Below, one piece after another: positions 1-8,897 of a stretch of 64,000 nucleotides of DNA. The DNA lies in the NCBI RefSeq assembly GCF_027923545.1, contig NZ_BROH01000001.1, positions 915,335 through 979,334 of the forward strand, given 5' to 3'. The stretch's first letter is position 1; each line of letters opens with the position of its first letter. Source of the DNA: Sinisalibacter aestuarii (GTDB lineage: Bacteria; Pseudomonadota; Alphaproteobacteria; Rhodobacterales; Rhodobacteraceae). A program made the position numbers and the translations under genes. Under the pieces are notes generated by a model. It saw nothing but the letters and a program-made list of their open reading frames with translations. It did not search any database and had not been told where the DNA came from.

Positions 1-732
1 AGTGTGTCGGTCGGTGTCGATGCATACCCTCGCTGGCTGGTCGAAGGGCAAGTCTTCGCCACGGCGCGGGGAACAAACGCGCCGTCGATCGCGGAGTACG
101 TCTTCGCCGCCATTTTCGCCCGGCACCGGTCTTTCGCCGGTCTTACCATCAGACGGGCGGAAGACTGGGGCCACATCGAATTTGGCTCGCTTGAAGGAAA
201 GACCCTCGGCCTCGCCGGTTTCGGCAGTATAGGCCGGGCGGTTGCACCTGTCGCTCAGGCGCTGGGCATGCGCGTTGCGGTGTTCCGCAAGACCGGCGCG
301 CCGGCGCGGGAGCCGGGGATAGAGACGGCAGACAGCCTGGCACATCTGTTCGCGATGTCCGATATCCTGGTGCTGGCCATGCCGGCGACGCCCGAGACGC
401 ACCGGATCGTCAACCGCGAGGTTCTTGGACACGCGAAACCGGGCCTTCACCTTATCAACGTCGCACGAGGGGCGCTGGTCGATCAGGACGATCTGCAACA
501 GGCGCTCGACGCGGGGCAGATCGGCTTTGCGACCCTGGACGTCACCGATCCTGAACCCTTGCCGGCGGGCCATCCGCTTTACACCCACCCGAGCGTAGCC
601 CTTACTCCGCATATCGCCTGGGCCGGGCCTGGAAATGAACGGCGCTTTGCCGAGCTCGCGCTGCACAATCTCGGCGCATTGCTCGGTGGCGGCCAAACCG
701 CAAACGCCCACGATGTGCGCTCGGGTCGCTAA
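1..732 (+). CDS. D-isomer-specific 2-hydroxyacid dehydrogenase (5' end outside window)
   Basis: NAD-dependent 2-hydroxyacid dehydrogenase that interconverts a 2-oxoacid and a D-2-hydroxyacid. The reading frame is open to the window edge, so the N-terminal part of the substrate domain lies upstream; the GTG at position 4 is not a credible start. Counting from that GTG, the Rossmann motif GFGSIG is at residues 72-77. The family catalytic triad is present: Arg155 in the VARG motif, Glu184 in DPEPLP and His203 in TPHIA. The visible 243 residues cover the nucleotide-binding domain and the return helix, so the gene looks intact at its 3' end. It lies upstream of the first operon box at 1146, and nothing visible ties it to the cluster that follows. 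The substrate cannot be assigned from the sequence. Confidence 0.9.
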   Translation, partial: SVSVGVDAYPRWLVEGQVFATARGTNAPSIAEYVFAAIFARHRSFAGLTIRRAEDWGHIEFGSLEGKTLGLAGFGSIGRAVAPVAQALGMRVAVFRKTGAPAREPGIETADSLAHLFAMSDILVLAMPATPETHRIVNREVLGHAKPGLHLINVARGALVDQDDLQQALDAGQIGFATLDVTDPEPLPAGHPLYTHPSVALTPHIAWAGPGNERRFAELALHNLGALLGGGQTANAHDVRSGR

Positions 733-1235
733 CCTGCACCTCCGCCGCAAGATGTTGCCGGTCAGCGCCCGCGCCGCATCCGTCCGCTCCGGGCCGGAAA
801 GCGCGAGGCGTATCTTCCCGGTCTCATACGGCGCCAGCAGCCGGGCCTGCTCAAGACCGCGCGTGCGACCCGGCGCGGGCACTTTCTTGCCCCAACCCGC
901 CCGACCGAAGGCCGCGAACCTGCCACGTCGCGTTCCGATTCCGACCGGGGGAAGCCCGGATTCGTCTGAGATATCGTTTGGTTTTGGATAATTACTTAGA
1001 TATTGCAATATCGTGTTTTGTTGGGCGCTGGGCGAACTCAGTGTCCGACGCATCGACACAATTCGCTTTGCTTCAATGGTTGCGCGAAGGTGTCTTGCCT
1101 ATTTCGGCGGCGCCTATGCCGAGATCGTAGGTAATTCTATTTGTTATTGACTAAAGCATTATTCACTGCTTCACTCGTTGCCAATTCGTACACCGCGCTT
1201 GTTCGGGGTTCTTGCGAGGTCAGACGGGGGGAGCC
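733..1235. other. Intergenic region with no supported gene
   Basis: These 500 bases separate the 2-hydroxyacid dehydrogenase from the first catabolic operon. The left part is GC-rich and has open frames on both strands but none with a ribosome-binding site and convincing protein character. The right part (about 960-1200) is clearly AT-richer and holds the ATTGACTAA box at 1146-1154. I see no RNA gene. Confidence 0.5.
1141..1175 (+). promoter_or_regulatory. Candidate promoter/operator, box ATTGACTAA
   Basis: ATTGACTAA is at 1146-1154, followed by AGCATT. The 16 bases 1145-1160 (TATTGACTAAAGCATT) recur exactly at 48897-48912 ahead of the ALDH operon. TTGACT could serve as a -35 element, but no good -10 lies 17 bases downstream, so part of the conservation may reflect regulator binding. 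Confidence 0.5.
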
Positions 1236-1760
1236 ATGTCTAGCGAGATCGGGGCCAGCGAAGGCACGACGGCGGAGGTGACCGCCATCGAGCGCCTCGT
1301 TGCCGTGGAAGAGATCAAGTATCTGAAGTCGCGCTATTTCGATGCGGTCGACATGAAGGACTGGTCGGCGATCATCGGGATCTTCACAGAGGATGCGCAG
1401 GTCGATTTCGGCGGCGAGGGCAAGCACCATGTCGGCCACCACGGCGTGACCGAAGCGGATGTGAACCCGGACGACTGGATCGTCATCGGCGGTCCGGCGA
1501 CCGCGAAGGTGATCGAGGGCGCCGTCGGCGGCATCAGCTCGGTCCACCACGGGCACGATCCGCAGATCCAGATCCATTCCGCGACCCGCGCCACCGGGCG
1601 CTGGAAGCTCTACGACCGCCTCGAATACGGCCACGAGGTGATGCACGGCTATGGCTATTACGACGAAGAGTACCGATGCGAAGACGGCGTCTGGCGCATT
1701 TCGCAACTCACGTTGAACCGCTTGCGCGTTGTTTGGGAGGACATGCGCAAAACCGGGTGA
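1236..1760 (+). CDS. SnoaL/NTF2-fold protein 1
   Basis: A 174-residue protein of the SnoaL-like (NTF2-fold, ketosteroid-isomerase-like) superfamily. Members are small cone-shaped alpha+beta barrels acting as isomerases, cyclases, dehydratases or ring-hydroxylating-dioxygenase small subunits. The fold is suggested by the early helix with the spaced Tyr-Phe-Asp-Ala-Val-Asp pattern (about residues 34-39), the 'F-T-E-D-A' turn near 50-54, and the C-terminal 'DGVWRI' strand typical of the family. The start is ATG 1236 because GGGGGGAG directly precedes it; an in-frame TTG at 1212 lacks such a site. It is the first gene of the importer A operon and has two relatives in the window (9734-10192 and 28030-28491). 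The reaction is unknown; an isomerase or dehydratase role on a ring substrate is an inference. Confidence 0.8.
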   Translation: MSSEIGASEGTTAEVTAIERLVAVEEIKYLKSRYFDAVDMKDWSAIIGIFTEDAQVDFGGEGKHHVGHHGVTEADVNPDDWIVIGGPATAKVIEGAVGGISSVHHGHDPQIQIHSATRATGRWKLYDRLEYGHEVMHGYGYYDEEYRCEDGVWRISQLTLNRLRVVWEDMRKTG

Positions 1761-1834
1761 ATTCCGGCCGGCCACCCCGATCCGGGGCGGCGGGCCGTGG
1801 ATGGACGAAGCAGAATACCAACGAGGAGGAAAAC

Positions 1835-2926
1835 ATGACGACTAAAACGAAATCCAAGACCCGCTGGCTGTCGGTTGCTGCCACGGCGGCGGTGACCGCT
1901 ACGATGACGTGCACCGCAGCCTGGGCCGAACTGCCCGGCGAAGGCTCCATCGTGATGTTCGGCCAATCGCGCGAGAACCCGTATTTCGGCCAGAACGCCG
2001 TTGGCGCCGGGGATGTCGCTGCCGAATTCGGCTGGGACTTCACCTATGTGGAATCGTCCACGCAGGAAGCGCAGGACGCGGCGATCCAGCAGCTGCTTGC
2101 CACTGGTCAGAAGCCGATCGGCATCGTGCTCAACCCGATTTCCGGCGCCGCAGCGGTTGCCTCGGAGCTTGCGATCACACAGGCGGGCATTCCGATGGTG
2201 ATCCTCAACCAGGTTCCGTCGAAGGAGCAGGCCGATCTGTTCATCGCCTATGGTGGTGTGAGCGACTATCTCTCCGGCCAGAACGCAGCGCAGCTGCTGG
2301 TCGCCGGTGCTGAAAAGGCTGGCATCGAGCTGGGTAATGGCCTTGTCGTGAACACCGTGGCCGGCCACAGCGCCGCGCAGGAGCGGGTAGCGGGCTTCCT
2401 TGACGAGATGGCTCGCTCCTTCCCCGAAGGCTCGGAAATCCTGGCCGACGTGACCTCCGGCGGCTTCCTCGAAAACGAAGGCTACGCGGTCGGGTCGCAG
2501 ATCATTCCGGCCAATGCGGGCCAGTTCAACTGGGTCTACGGCGTGAACGACGCGCTTGCCTATGGCGCCATGACGGCGGCAAAGGAAAACGGCATCGTTC
2601 CCGGTGAAGATGTCCTGTTCGTGGGCGGCACCTGCATGAACGCGACGACCAACGCCGCGGTTCAGGCCGGTGAACTGGTCGGCACCTCGGTGCAGGCTCC
2701 CTACATCGAGGGTGCCGCGGCCATGTACGCGCTGGTGGCTTACCTGAACACCGGTGAAGTCATCAACGACGAGCGCAACCTGTCGTCCGACGCCCCGCCG
2801 TCGATCGACGAGCCCCCGTACAAGTGGAACTACATGCCCAACACGATGCTGGACGGTTCCCCGGAATCCTACACCGAGACGGTGATCTGGGGCAAAACCG
2901 CCCAGGAACTGTGTAACTACAACTGA
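1835..2926 (+). CDS. Importer A: periplasmic sugar-type binding protein
   Basis: A 363-residue solute-binding protein of the RbsB/periplasmic-binding-protein 4 type, the periplasmic receptor of ABC importer A. A Sec signal peptide is evident: Thr/Lys-rich N-terminus, a hydrophobic Ala/Val/Thr core, and cleavage after Ala-Trp-Ala near residue 31. The mature protein begins with the typical two-lobe pattern ('IVMFGQSRENPYFGQ'). The start at ATG 1835 follows a GAGGAGG ribosome site. It sits 74 bases after the SnoaL-like gene and 101 bases before the ATPase, with a hairpin in that second gap, as is common where the binding protein must be made in excess. The ligand is unknown; binding proteins of this family are not limited to free sugars. 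Confidence 0.92.
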   Translation: MTTKTKSKTRWLSVAATAAVTATMTCTAAWAELPGEGSIVMFGQSRENPYFGQNAVGAGDVAAEFGWDFTYVESSTQEAQDAAIQQLLATGQKPIGIVLNPISGAAAVASELAITQAGIPMVILNQVPSKEQADLFIAYGGVSDYLSGQNAAQLLVAGAEKAGIELGNGLVVNTVAGHSAAQERVAGFLDEMARSFPEGSEILADVTSGGFLENEGYAVGSQIIPANAGQFNWVYGVNDALAYGAMTAAKENGIVPGEDVLFVGGTCMNATTNAAVQAGELVGTSVQAPYIEGAAAMYALVAYLNTGEVINDERNLSSDAPPSIDEPPYKWNYMPNTMLDGSPESYTETVIWGKTAQELCNYN

Positions 2927-2955
2927 TCCCCGTCGCGGGTCGGTGAAACTTTGCG

Positions 2956-2986
2956 GGGCGCGTCTGGCCGTGGGCCGAATGCGCCC
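2956..2986. terminator. Hairpin between binding-protein and ATPase genes
   Basis: GGGCGC pairs with GCGCCC and an inner GGCC-GTG-GGCC helix stacks inside it. There is no T-run, so this is more likely an mRNA-stabilising or attenuating hairpin that raises binding-protein output relative to the membrane parts. Confidence 0.4.
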
Positions 2987-3027
2987 TGCACCCCACATGA
3001 TCACACCAAAATGGAGCCGCTGGACCG

Positions 3028-4530
3028 ATGAGCAATGTCGCTCTTGAGATGAAGGGTATTTCCAAGGCGTTCGGCGCGGTGCAGGCCCTCGACAACGTCG
3101 ACTTCGAGTTGCGCCGCGGCGAGGTCATGGCCCTGCTCGGCGAAAACGGTGCGGGCAAGAGCACGCTCGTGAAGGTTCTGGCCGGTCTTCATGTGCCGGA
3201 AACCGGGTCGATCAAGATCGACGGCAAACCCTTCAACCTCGGAACGACACAGCTGTCGCACGCGGCGGGGATCGCGGTTGCGGAGCAGGAACTCAGCGTC
3301 ATCGGCACGCTGAGCGCGGCCGAGAATATCTTCCTTGGCGGCGTGCCGTTTTCCGGGCCGTGGACGCGCAAGCGTCTGGCCGAAAAGGCAAAGCCCTACC
3401 TTGAGGCGGTCGGCCTCGGGCATCTGGATTCTTCCGTCCCGGTCGAAAGGCTCGCCGTAGCCGAGCGCCAGCTGATCGAAATCGCGCGGCTGCTCGCCAC
3501 GAACGCGCGCATTCTGATCCTCGACGAGCCGACAGCGGCTCTCAACGATTCCGATATCGAGCGCGTGAAAGCGCTGGTCACGAAACTGGCGAGGGAAGGC
3601 CACAGCATCATCTACGTCACGCACCGGCTTGGCGAGGTCTTCGAGATCGCGGACCGGATCACGACGCTGCGCGGCGGCCGGAGCAATCCGCCCGAAAACG
3701 TATCCGACATGACATTGGCCAAGGTGATCGAGCGGATGATCGGCCGGCCGCTGGAAGAGATGTTCCCGCCGCGCGCCTCCGGCTTCGGCGAGGCCGCCCT
3801 CGATCTGCGCAATGTAACCACCAAGGCACTGCCGCTGATGCAGAACCTCAAGGTCCGGGCCGGCGAGATCGTCGGCCTTGCCGGGCAGGTCGGCTCGGGC
3901 ACCGAGAGCCTCCTGCGCGCAATTGCCGGGGCCGACATCGTGGAAACCGGCAGCATCTCGGTCGATGGCCGCCGGCTTCCGAAGGCCCATAAACTGTCGA
4001 CGGCGATGAAGTACGGGATCGGCTATTGTTCGAGTGACCGGAAGCTGGACGGTGTTTTTGCCGACCTGGCGGTTTCGACCAACATGGTGGCACCGTCGAT
4101 GCGCCAGGTCACGCCGCGCTTCATCGTGAACCGCCGCCGCATCCGGGATCTGACCGGGCGCATTTCGGGCCAGATGGCGATCGACCCCAAGCGGGCCGAG
4201 TACCGGGTCGGCGCGCTCTCGGGGGGGAACCAGCAGAAGGTCGCCCTCGGAAAATGGCTCGGCATCTCGCCGCGCGTCCTGCTGGTGGCGGAACCGACAC
4301 GCGGCGTCGACGTGGGCGCGCGGGCCGAAATCTACGGCCATCTCCGCCGCCTGGCCGACGAAGGAATGGCCATCGTCTTTTCCTCGTCGGACATCGACGA
4401 GGTTCACGGCCTCGCGGACACGATCATCACGATGTATCGCGGACGGCAGGTCCGCACCGTCAAACCGGCTGATGTCGGCAACCATGACCTGCTGCGCGAC
4501 ATCACCCATCCGGAAGAAGAGGTCGCATGA
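3028..4530 (+). CDS. Importer A: double-domain ABC ATPase (RbsA/MglA type)
   Basis: A 500-residue tandem ATPase that powers importer A at the inner face of the membrane. The first domain has Walker A GENGAGKST at residues 38-46 and Walker B 'ILILDEPTAAL' near 160, but a weak signature ('VERLAVAERQ'). The second domain has a degenerate Walker A ('GQVGSGTES', near 288), a perfect signature LSGGNQQ near 396-402, and a Walker B reading LLVAEPTRG, in which the usual Asp is Ala421. This asymmetry suggests that one composite site does most of the hydrolysis, as in other RbsA-type proteins. The stop overlaps the following permease start by 4 bases (ATGA), showing translational coupling. Confidence 0.95.
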   Translation: MSNVALEMKGISKAFGAVQALDNVDFELRRGEVMALLGENGAGKSTLVKVLAGLHVPETGSIKIDGKPFNLGTTQLSHAAGIAVAEQELSVIGTLSAAENIFLGGVPFSGPWTRKRLAEKAKPYLEAVGLGHLDSSVPVERLAVAERQLIEIARLLATNARILILDEPTAALNDSDIERVKALVTKLAREGHSIIYVTHRLGEVFEIADRITTLRGGRSNPPENVSDMTLAKVIERMIGRPLEEMFPPRASGFGEAALDLRNVTTKALPLMQNLKVRAGEIVGLAGQVGSGTESLLRAIAGADIVETGSISVDGRRLPKAHKLSTAMKYGIGYCSSDRKLDGVFADLAVSTNMVAPSMRQVTPRFIVNRRRIRDLTGRISGQMAIDPKRAEYRVGALSGGNQQKVALGKWLGISPRVLLVAEPTRGVDVGARAEIYGHLRRLADEGMAIVFSSSDIDEVHGLADTIITMYRGRQVRTVKPADVGNHDLLRDITHPEEEVA

Positions 4531-5507
4531 TGACCGAGACTGGATACACCCCGACGCCCAGCAAGAGCCCCGCATCGAGCAAGGTCATGCGCTGGGTGTA
4601 TATCATCGGTGCGTTCATCGTGCTGGCCGCGATCGGCGGGTTCTTCAACCGGGCCTTCCTGACGCCCGAAAACGGCCTTGCCATCCTGCGGGCCGCAGCC
4701 ATGTCGGGCATGGTCGCGATGGGCGCGACATTCATCACCCTGTCGGGGCGGTTCTTTTCCCTCGCTCTTGGCCAGACGGCCATGTTCGCGGGGGTTCTGA
4801 TGGCCGTTCTGATGTCTGCCGGGCTGCCCTTCGGCATCGCCGTGGTTCTGACATTTGCCGTGATCATCCTGCTTGGCGCCCTGCAGGGCGGCATCATCGC
4901 GATGGGGGCGAACCCCATCGTCACCACCCTGGGCGCCGGCGCGATCCTGGCGGGCCTGGCGGGCCTTGCGACCGGCGGCAAGAACGTTCCGATCGAAAGC
5001 GCCGTGGTCGAATGGATCGGCAACGGGCGGATCATCGGCGTTCCGACCCAGACCTGGGCGTTCCTGTTCTCGGTCGCGGTGGCGTGGTGGGTGATCAACA
5101 AGACGCGGCTGGGCCGCGAGACCATCCTGATGGGGGCGAACCGGGCCACCGCCGAGGCGTCGGGCGTAAACGTCGCGCTGATCACGATCCTGGTCTTCAT
5201 CATCGCAAGCATTGCCGCCGGGATGATGGGTATCTTCGAGGCGGCACAGTTCAACAAGGCCCGTGTCATGGGCTTTGACGCGGTCGATTTCAACGTCATC
5301 GCCGCGGTCCTGATCGGCGGCACCGCGATCCAGGGCGGGCGGGGATCGCCCCTGCAATCCGCGCTCGGGGCGGTCTTCATCGCGACTGTGCAGAACTACA
5401 TGTTGCTGCTGGCCTGGTCCGCCGGGGTCCGCACGGTCATCACCGGGGCGCTCATCGTCGTCATCGTTGTCGGCTTCCACATTGCCGGTAAGAGAAAAGG
5501 GGCCTGA
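4527..5507 (+). CDS. Importer A: permease 1 (RbsC type)
   Basis: A 326-residue inner-membrane permease of the RbsC/BPD_transp_2 family with many hydrophobic segments. The conserved late motif 'GGTAIQGGRGS' (about residues 263-273) is the cytoplasmic coupling region of the family. It begins on ATGATG overlapping the ATPase stop. A second, different permease follows after 5 bases, so importer A probably uses a permease heterodimer rather than the RbsC homodimer. The N-terminal 20 residues are polar, as expected for a cytoplasmic tail. Confidence 0.93.
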   Translation: MMTETGYTPTPSKSPASSKVMRWVYIIGAFIVLAAIGGFFNRAFLTPENGLAILRAAAMSGMVAMGATFITLSGRFFSLALGQTAMFAGVLMAVLMSAGLPFGIAVVLTFAVIILLGALQGGIIAMGANPIVTTLGAGAILAGLAGLATGGKNVPIESAVVEWIGNGRIIGVPTQTWAFLFSVAVAWWVINKTRLGRETILMGANRATAEASGVNVALITILVFIIASIAAGMMGIFEAAQFNKARVMGFDAVDFNVIAAVLIGGTAIQGGRGSPLQSALGAVFIATVQNYMLLLAWSAGVRTVITGALIVVIVVGFHIAGKRKGA

Positions 5508-5512
5508 GACTT

Positions 5513-6496
5513 ATGAAGTTCCTGCAGAATCCACTGGTTCAGCGCCTTGTTCTTCTCGTCGTCGTCTACGCGATCCTTGCCCTGACGGTTCCGTTCTTCG
5601 CGACCAGCGGGAATGCCTATGCCGTGCTGGAGGCCAGCGCGCTGCTGGGTATCGTCGCGGCAGGGCTGGCCGTCAACATGCTGACGGGCGAGCTTGACCT
5701 GTCGGTCGGGTCGGTGGCGGCCTGCGCCGGGCTTGTGGCGATCATGATGTCGCAGCACGGCATCTATATCGCGGTTATCGCCGCCGTGATCCCGGCAGTG
5801 CTGTACGGCATGTTGCAGGGCTATTGCATCGCCCGCCTGCAGATCTCGTCACTGGTCTTCACCCTGGGGACGTTCATCGGCGTTCGCGGGCTGGCCTATG
5901 TCATTTCGGATGAACGGACGCTGACGCTGGCGCTTTCGAACCTGAGCATCTCGATGTCGCTGCGCGAGCGCATCCTGATCTTCTCGCCTTTCAGCCTGCT
6001 GATGATCGGCGTTCTGATCATCGCCGGGCTTCTGCTGCGCTATACCCGGGTGGGGCGCGAGATCTTCGCCATCGGTGGCGCGCGCAAGGAAAGCCGCGCC
6101 GCGGGTGTGCCGCAGGTGCGACCGCTCGTCATCAGCTTCGCCACGTCGGCCGGGCTGGCCGCGCTGGCCGGGGCGCTGGCCTCCATGCGGGGGGGCAGCG
6201 CCGCGCCCGGTGGCTACGAGACAGTCCTGCTGGGAGCGGTGACCGCCGCGCTGATCGGTGGTGTGAGCCTTTATGGCGGACGCGGCAGCATGATCGGCGT
6301 GTTCATCGGGGTGCTGACGCTACAGTTTCTGCTGTCTGGCCTTCAGCTTCTGGGTGCGCCGAACTGGGCGGCCAACCTGACGACGGGCCTCATTCTGCTC
6401 GCCTTCCTGGGGATCGACCTGGCACATGGCTCGTCGCCCGTCGCCACGGCGCTGCACAGATCCAGGGTGCGTCGTCGAAGTTCAAACACCGCCTAG
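5513..6496 (+). CDS. Importer A: permease 2 (RbsC type)
   Basis: A 327-residue RbsC-family permease, the likely heterodimer partner of the preceding permease, from which it is separated by 5 bases. It keeps the early 'GELDLSVGSVAA' segment that is diagnostic for this family and the late 'GGVSLYGGRGS' coupling motif. The C-terminal 25 residues are Arg/Ser-rich and cytoplasmic. The next gene starts about 100 bases downstream on the same strand without a strong terminator, so the enzymes behind it are probably co-transcribed with the importer. Confidence 0.93.
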   Translation: MKFLQNPLVQRLVLLVVVYAILALTVPFFATSGNAYAVLEASALLGIVAAGLAVNMLTGELDLSVGSVAACAGLVAIMMSQHGIYIAVIAAVIPAVLYGMLQGYCIARLQISSLVFTLGTFIGVRGLAYVISDERTLTLALSNLSISMSLRERILIFSPFSLLMIGVLIIAGLLLRYTRVGREIFAIGGARKESRAAGVPQVRPLVISFATSAGLAALAGALASMRGGSAAPGGYETVLLGAVTAALIGGVSLYGGRGSMIGVFIGVLTLQFLLSGLQLLGAPNWAANLTTGLILLAFLGIDLAHGSSPVATALHRSRVRRRSSNTA

Positions 6497-6598
6497 GAAG
6501 TCCGCTGACAGCGGCCGGACCACAGAAACAGCACAAAAACATGACCGGTCGGGGCGGCATTCGTAATCGACCGGGCGCCGATGGGAGGAAACACGGCC

Positions 6599-7372
6599 AT
6601 GAATACGAACGCGAACGGGCGCCTTCACGGCAAGACCGCGGTCATCACCGGGGCGGGGTCGGGGATCGGACGCGCCGCCGCGAAGCGGTTCGCCGCGGAA
6701 GGCGCGCATGTTGCCGTCTGGGATATCGACCAGGCCCGTATTGATGCAACCGTGGCCGAGATCCGCGCCAGTGGTGGCCGCGCCGACGGTTTTGCCGTGG
6801 ACATCAGCAAGGGCGATGCCGTGGACGCCTGCGCCAAGGCCACGATCGAGGAGCTCGGCGACGTGCGGGTCCTGTTCAACAACGCTGGCATTCTCGACGA
6901 CTACGCCGATGCCATCGCCACCGACGAGGCCCTCTGGGATCGCGTCATGGGCGTCAATCTCAAGGGCATGTGGCTTGTGTCGCGGGCACTGCTTCCGTCG
7001 ATGATCGCGGCAGGTGGCGGTTCCATCGTGAACGTCGCCTCCATCGCCGCGTTTATCGCCGGCGGTGGCGGCATTGCCTATACGACCGCCAAACACGGCG
7101 TCGTCGGCTTTACCCGGCAACTCGCGCTGGAATTCGCCCATCAGGGCGTGCGCGTGAATGCTGTCGCGCCCGGCGCGGTGGAGACGGGGATGACAGCGGA
7201 TATCCTCAACAACGAGGACCTTCCTGTGGTGCATGCTCTGCGGCAGGCGCCCGCTGGCCGTCACGCGCAACCAGAGGAACTTGCGAATGTGGCGCTGTTC
7301 CTCGCCAGCGACGAGGCAAGCTTTGTCTATGGCGCGGTCTACGTCGCCGATGGTGGCTGGACCATCCAGTAA
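6599..7372 (+). CDS. Short-chain dehydrogenase/reductase 1
   Basis: A 257-residue classical SDR that oxidises a secondary alcohol or reduces a ketone with NAD(P). The cofactor motif TGAGSGIG is at residues 17-24, followed by NNAG, catalytic Ser148, Tyr161 and Lys165 (Y-x3-K). An acidic 'DID' after the second strand favours NAD over NADP. The start at ATG 6599 is chosen because GGGAGGAA at 6583-6590 sits 8 bases before it; an in-frame ATG at 6581 would overlap that site. It is part of the importer A operon and likely acts on the imported compound. The exact substrate cannot be read from the sequence. Confidence 0.9.
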   Translation: MNTNANGRLHGKTAVITGAGSGIGRAAAKRFAAEGAHVAVWDIDQARIDATVAEIRASGGRADGFAVDISKGDAVDACAKATIEELGDVRVLFNNAGILDDYADAIATDEALWDRVMGVNLKGMWLVSRALLPSMIAAGGGSIVNVASIAAFIAGGGGIAYTTAKHGVVGFTRQLALEFAHQGVRVNAVAPGAVETGMTADILNNEDLPVVHALRQAPAGRHAQPEELANVALFLASDEASFVYGAVYVADGGWTIQ

Positions 7373-7449
7373 AGGATTCGGGGGCGCGGCAAAGGCTGGC
7401 GTGAATGACCGACGAGGCGGTCGCGCACCAGTGATCAGAGGTAACGATC

Positions 7450-8844
7450 ATGACATCTGAAATCCGGGACAGCGACCCGCTCTCGACATCGTTCGACCAC
7501 GATATGCCTCATGTCGCGTCACCCGCGAGCCGGACCGGCTGGACCCGCAGCGAGGCCGTTCGTGCACGCCGGAGCGTTCGTGGTCGCATCGCGAAAGCCA
7601 GGCCCGCAAGCCGGGCGCGGCGCAAGGCGCGGGGATGGACACGCATCCTGGCGCGGGCTGTGTCGTCCATCGTGCGCACCGGTCAGCTTGAGATCTGGTT
7701 GCCGAACGGAACCTGCATCCGCGCCGGCGACAATACCGGCGAGCCGGTCGTCGTGCGCATCGAGAACGAAAAGTTCGTGCGGCGGTTGCTTCTGGACCCG
7801 GACATGGCGCTTGGTGAAGGCTACATGAACGGCGATCTGACGGTCGCGGGCGACGATATTTACGGGCTGCTCGATCTGGCGATCCGCAATATCTCGCTGG
7901 GGCACAGCAACTGGCTCCGCCGCAATCTGCTGCGCAGCCGCGTCGCGCTGCGTCGGTTCGCGCAGCATAACCCGATCCGCCGCGCGCACCGGAATGTCGC
8001 CCACCATTACGATCTGTCGGGGGAGCTTTACAGCCTGTTCCTGGACGCAGACCGGCAATACAGCTGCGCCTATTTCCGCAGCCCCGACGTGACGCTTGAA
8101 CAGGCGCAGAAGGATAAGAAAGCCCATATCGCCCGAAAGCTGCTGATCGAACCGGGCATGAGCGTGCTCGATATCGGTTGCGGCTGGGGCGGCATGGGGC
8201 TGACGCTGGCAGAGGATCATGGCGCGACCGTGACCGGCGTTACCCTGTCTGCCGAACAGCACAAGGTCGCCTGCGCGCGGGCGAGTGCTGCGGGGCTCCA
8301 GGACCGCGTCGCGTTTCGCCTGGAGGATTACCGCGATGTCCGGGAGACCTTCGACCGGATCGTTTCGGTCGGCATGTTCGAACATGTTGGCGTGCCGCAT
8401 TATCGCGAGTTTTTCCGAAACCTCCGCGAGCGGTTGTCGGATGATGGCGTGGCGCTGTTGCACACGATTGGCCGCTCCGACCGGCCCGGCATCACCAACC
8501 CCTGGATCGCGAAGTACATCTTTCCGGGCGGTTATTGCCCGGCGATGTCCGAGGTCATGAAGGCGATTGAGAAGGAGGGCCTGATCGTGACCGATGTCGA
8601 GGTTCTGCGGATCCATTATGCTGAAACGCTGAGACATTGGCGTGACCGGTTCGAAGCCAATATCGACAGGGTGCGCGAGATCTATGATGACCGGTTCTGC
8701 CGCATGTGGCGGTTCTACCTGATCGGGAGCGAGCTTTCGTTCCGCCACGACGACCAGGTCGTGTTCCAGATCCAGCTGACCAAAAACCTGAACGCGGCGC
8801 CCATCACACGTGACTACATGACGGCCAACGACAGGGCGACGTGA
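7450..8844 (+). CDS. cfa: Cyclopropane-fatty-acid-synthase-type SAM methyltransferase
   Basis: A 464-residue methyltransferase of the CFA/mycolic-acid cyclopropane synthase family, which adds a methylene from S-adenosylmethionine to a cis double bond of membrane phospholipids. The SAM motif DIGCGWGG is at residues 241-248, preceded by the family's 'NVAHHYDLS' segment and followed by 'FDRIVSVGMFEHVG'. The protein has an unusual Arg/Ala-rich N-terminal extension of about 60 residues before the normal family start, with several Arg-Arg/Arg-Lys pairs; a later internal start is possible. It is embedded between two SDR genes of a catabolic operon. That position suggests either membrane adaptation to a solvent-like substrate or methylation of a non-lipid substrate; both are inferences. 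Confidence 0.85.
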   Translation: MTSEIRDSDPLSTSFDHDMPHVASPASRTGWTRSEAVRARRSVRGRIAKARPASRARRKARGWTRILARAVSSIVRTGQLEIWLPNGTCIRAGDNTGEPVVVRIENEKFVRRLLLDPDMALGEGYMNGDLTVAGDDIYGLLDLAIRNISLGHSNWLRRNLLRSRVALRRFAQHNPIRRAHRNVAHHYDLSGELYSLFLDADRQYSCAYFRSPDVTLEQAQKDKKAHIARKLLIEPGMSVLDIGCGWGGMGLTLAEDHGATVTGVTLSAEQHKVACARASAAGLQDRVAFRLEDYRDVRETFDRIVSVGMFEHVGVPHYREFFRNLRERLSDDGVALLHTIGRSDRPGITNPWIAKYIFPGGYCPAMSEVMKAIEKEGLIVTDVEVLRIHYAETLRHWRDRFEANIDRVREIYDDRFCRMWRFYLIGSELSFRHDDQVVFQIQLTKNLNAAPITRDYMTANDRAT

Positions 8845-8897
8845 CCGGGAAGCCGGTCACGCGCCCCCCTTCTTCATTGCTTTGAAAGGAATACAGA

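Noticed and set aside
733..991. Possible gene or gene remnant after the 2-hydroxyacid dehydrogenase
   Set aside because: Frames on both strands are open, but they lack starts and ribosome sites and continue as shadows into the neighbouring gene.
1801..1845. Fourteen-codon frame overlapping the importer A binding-protein start
   Set aside because: Weak ribosome site and very short; probably chance.
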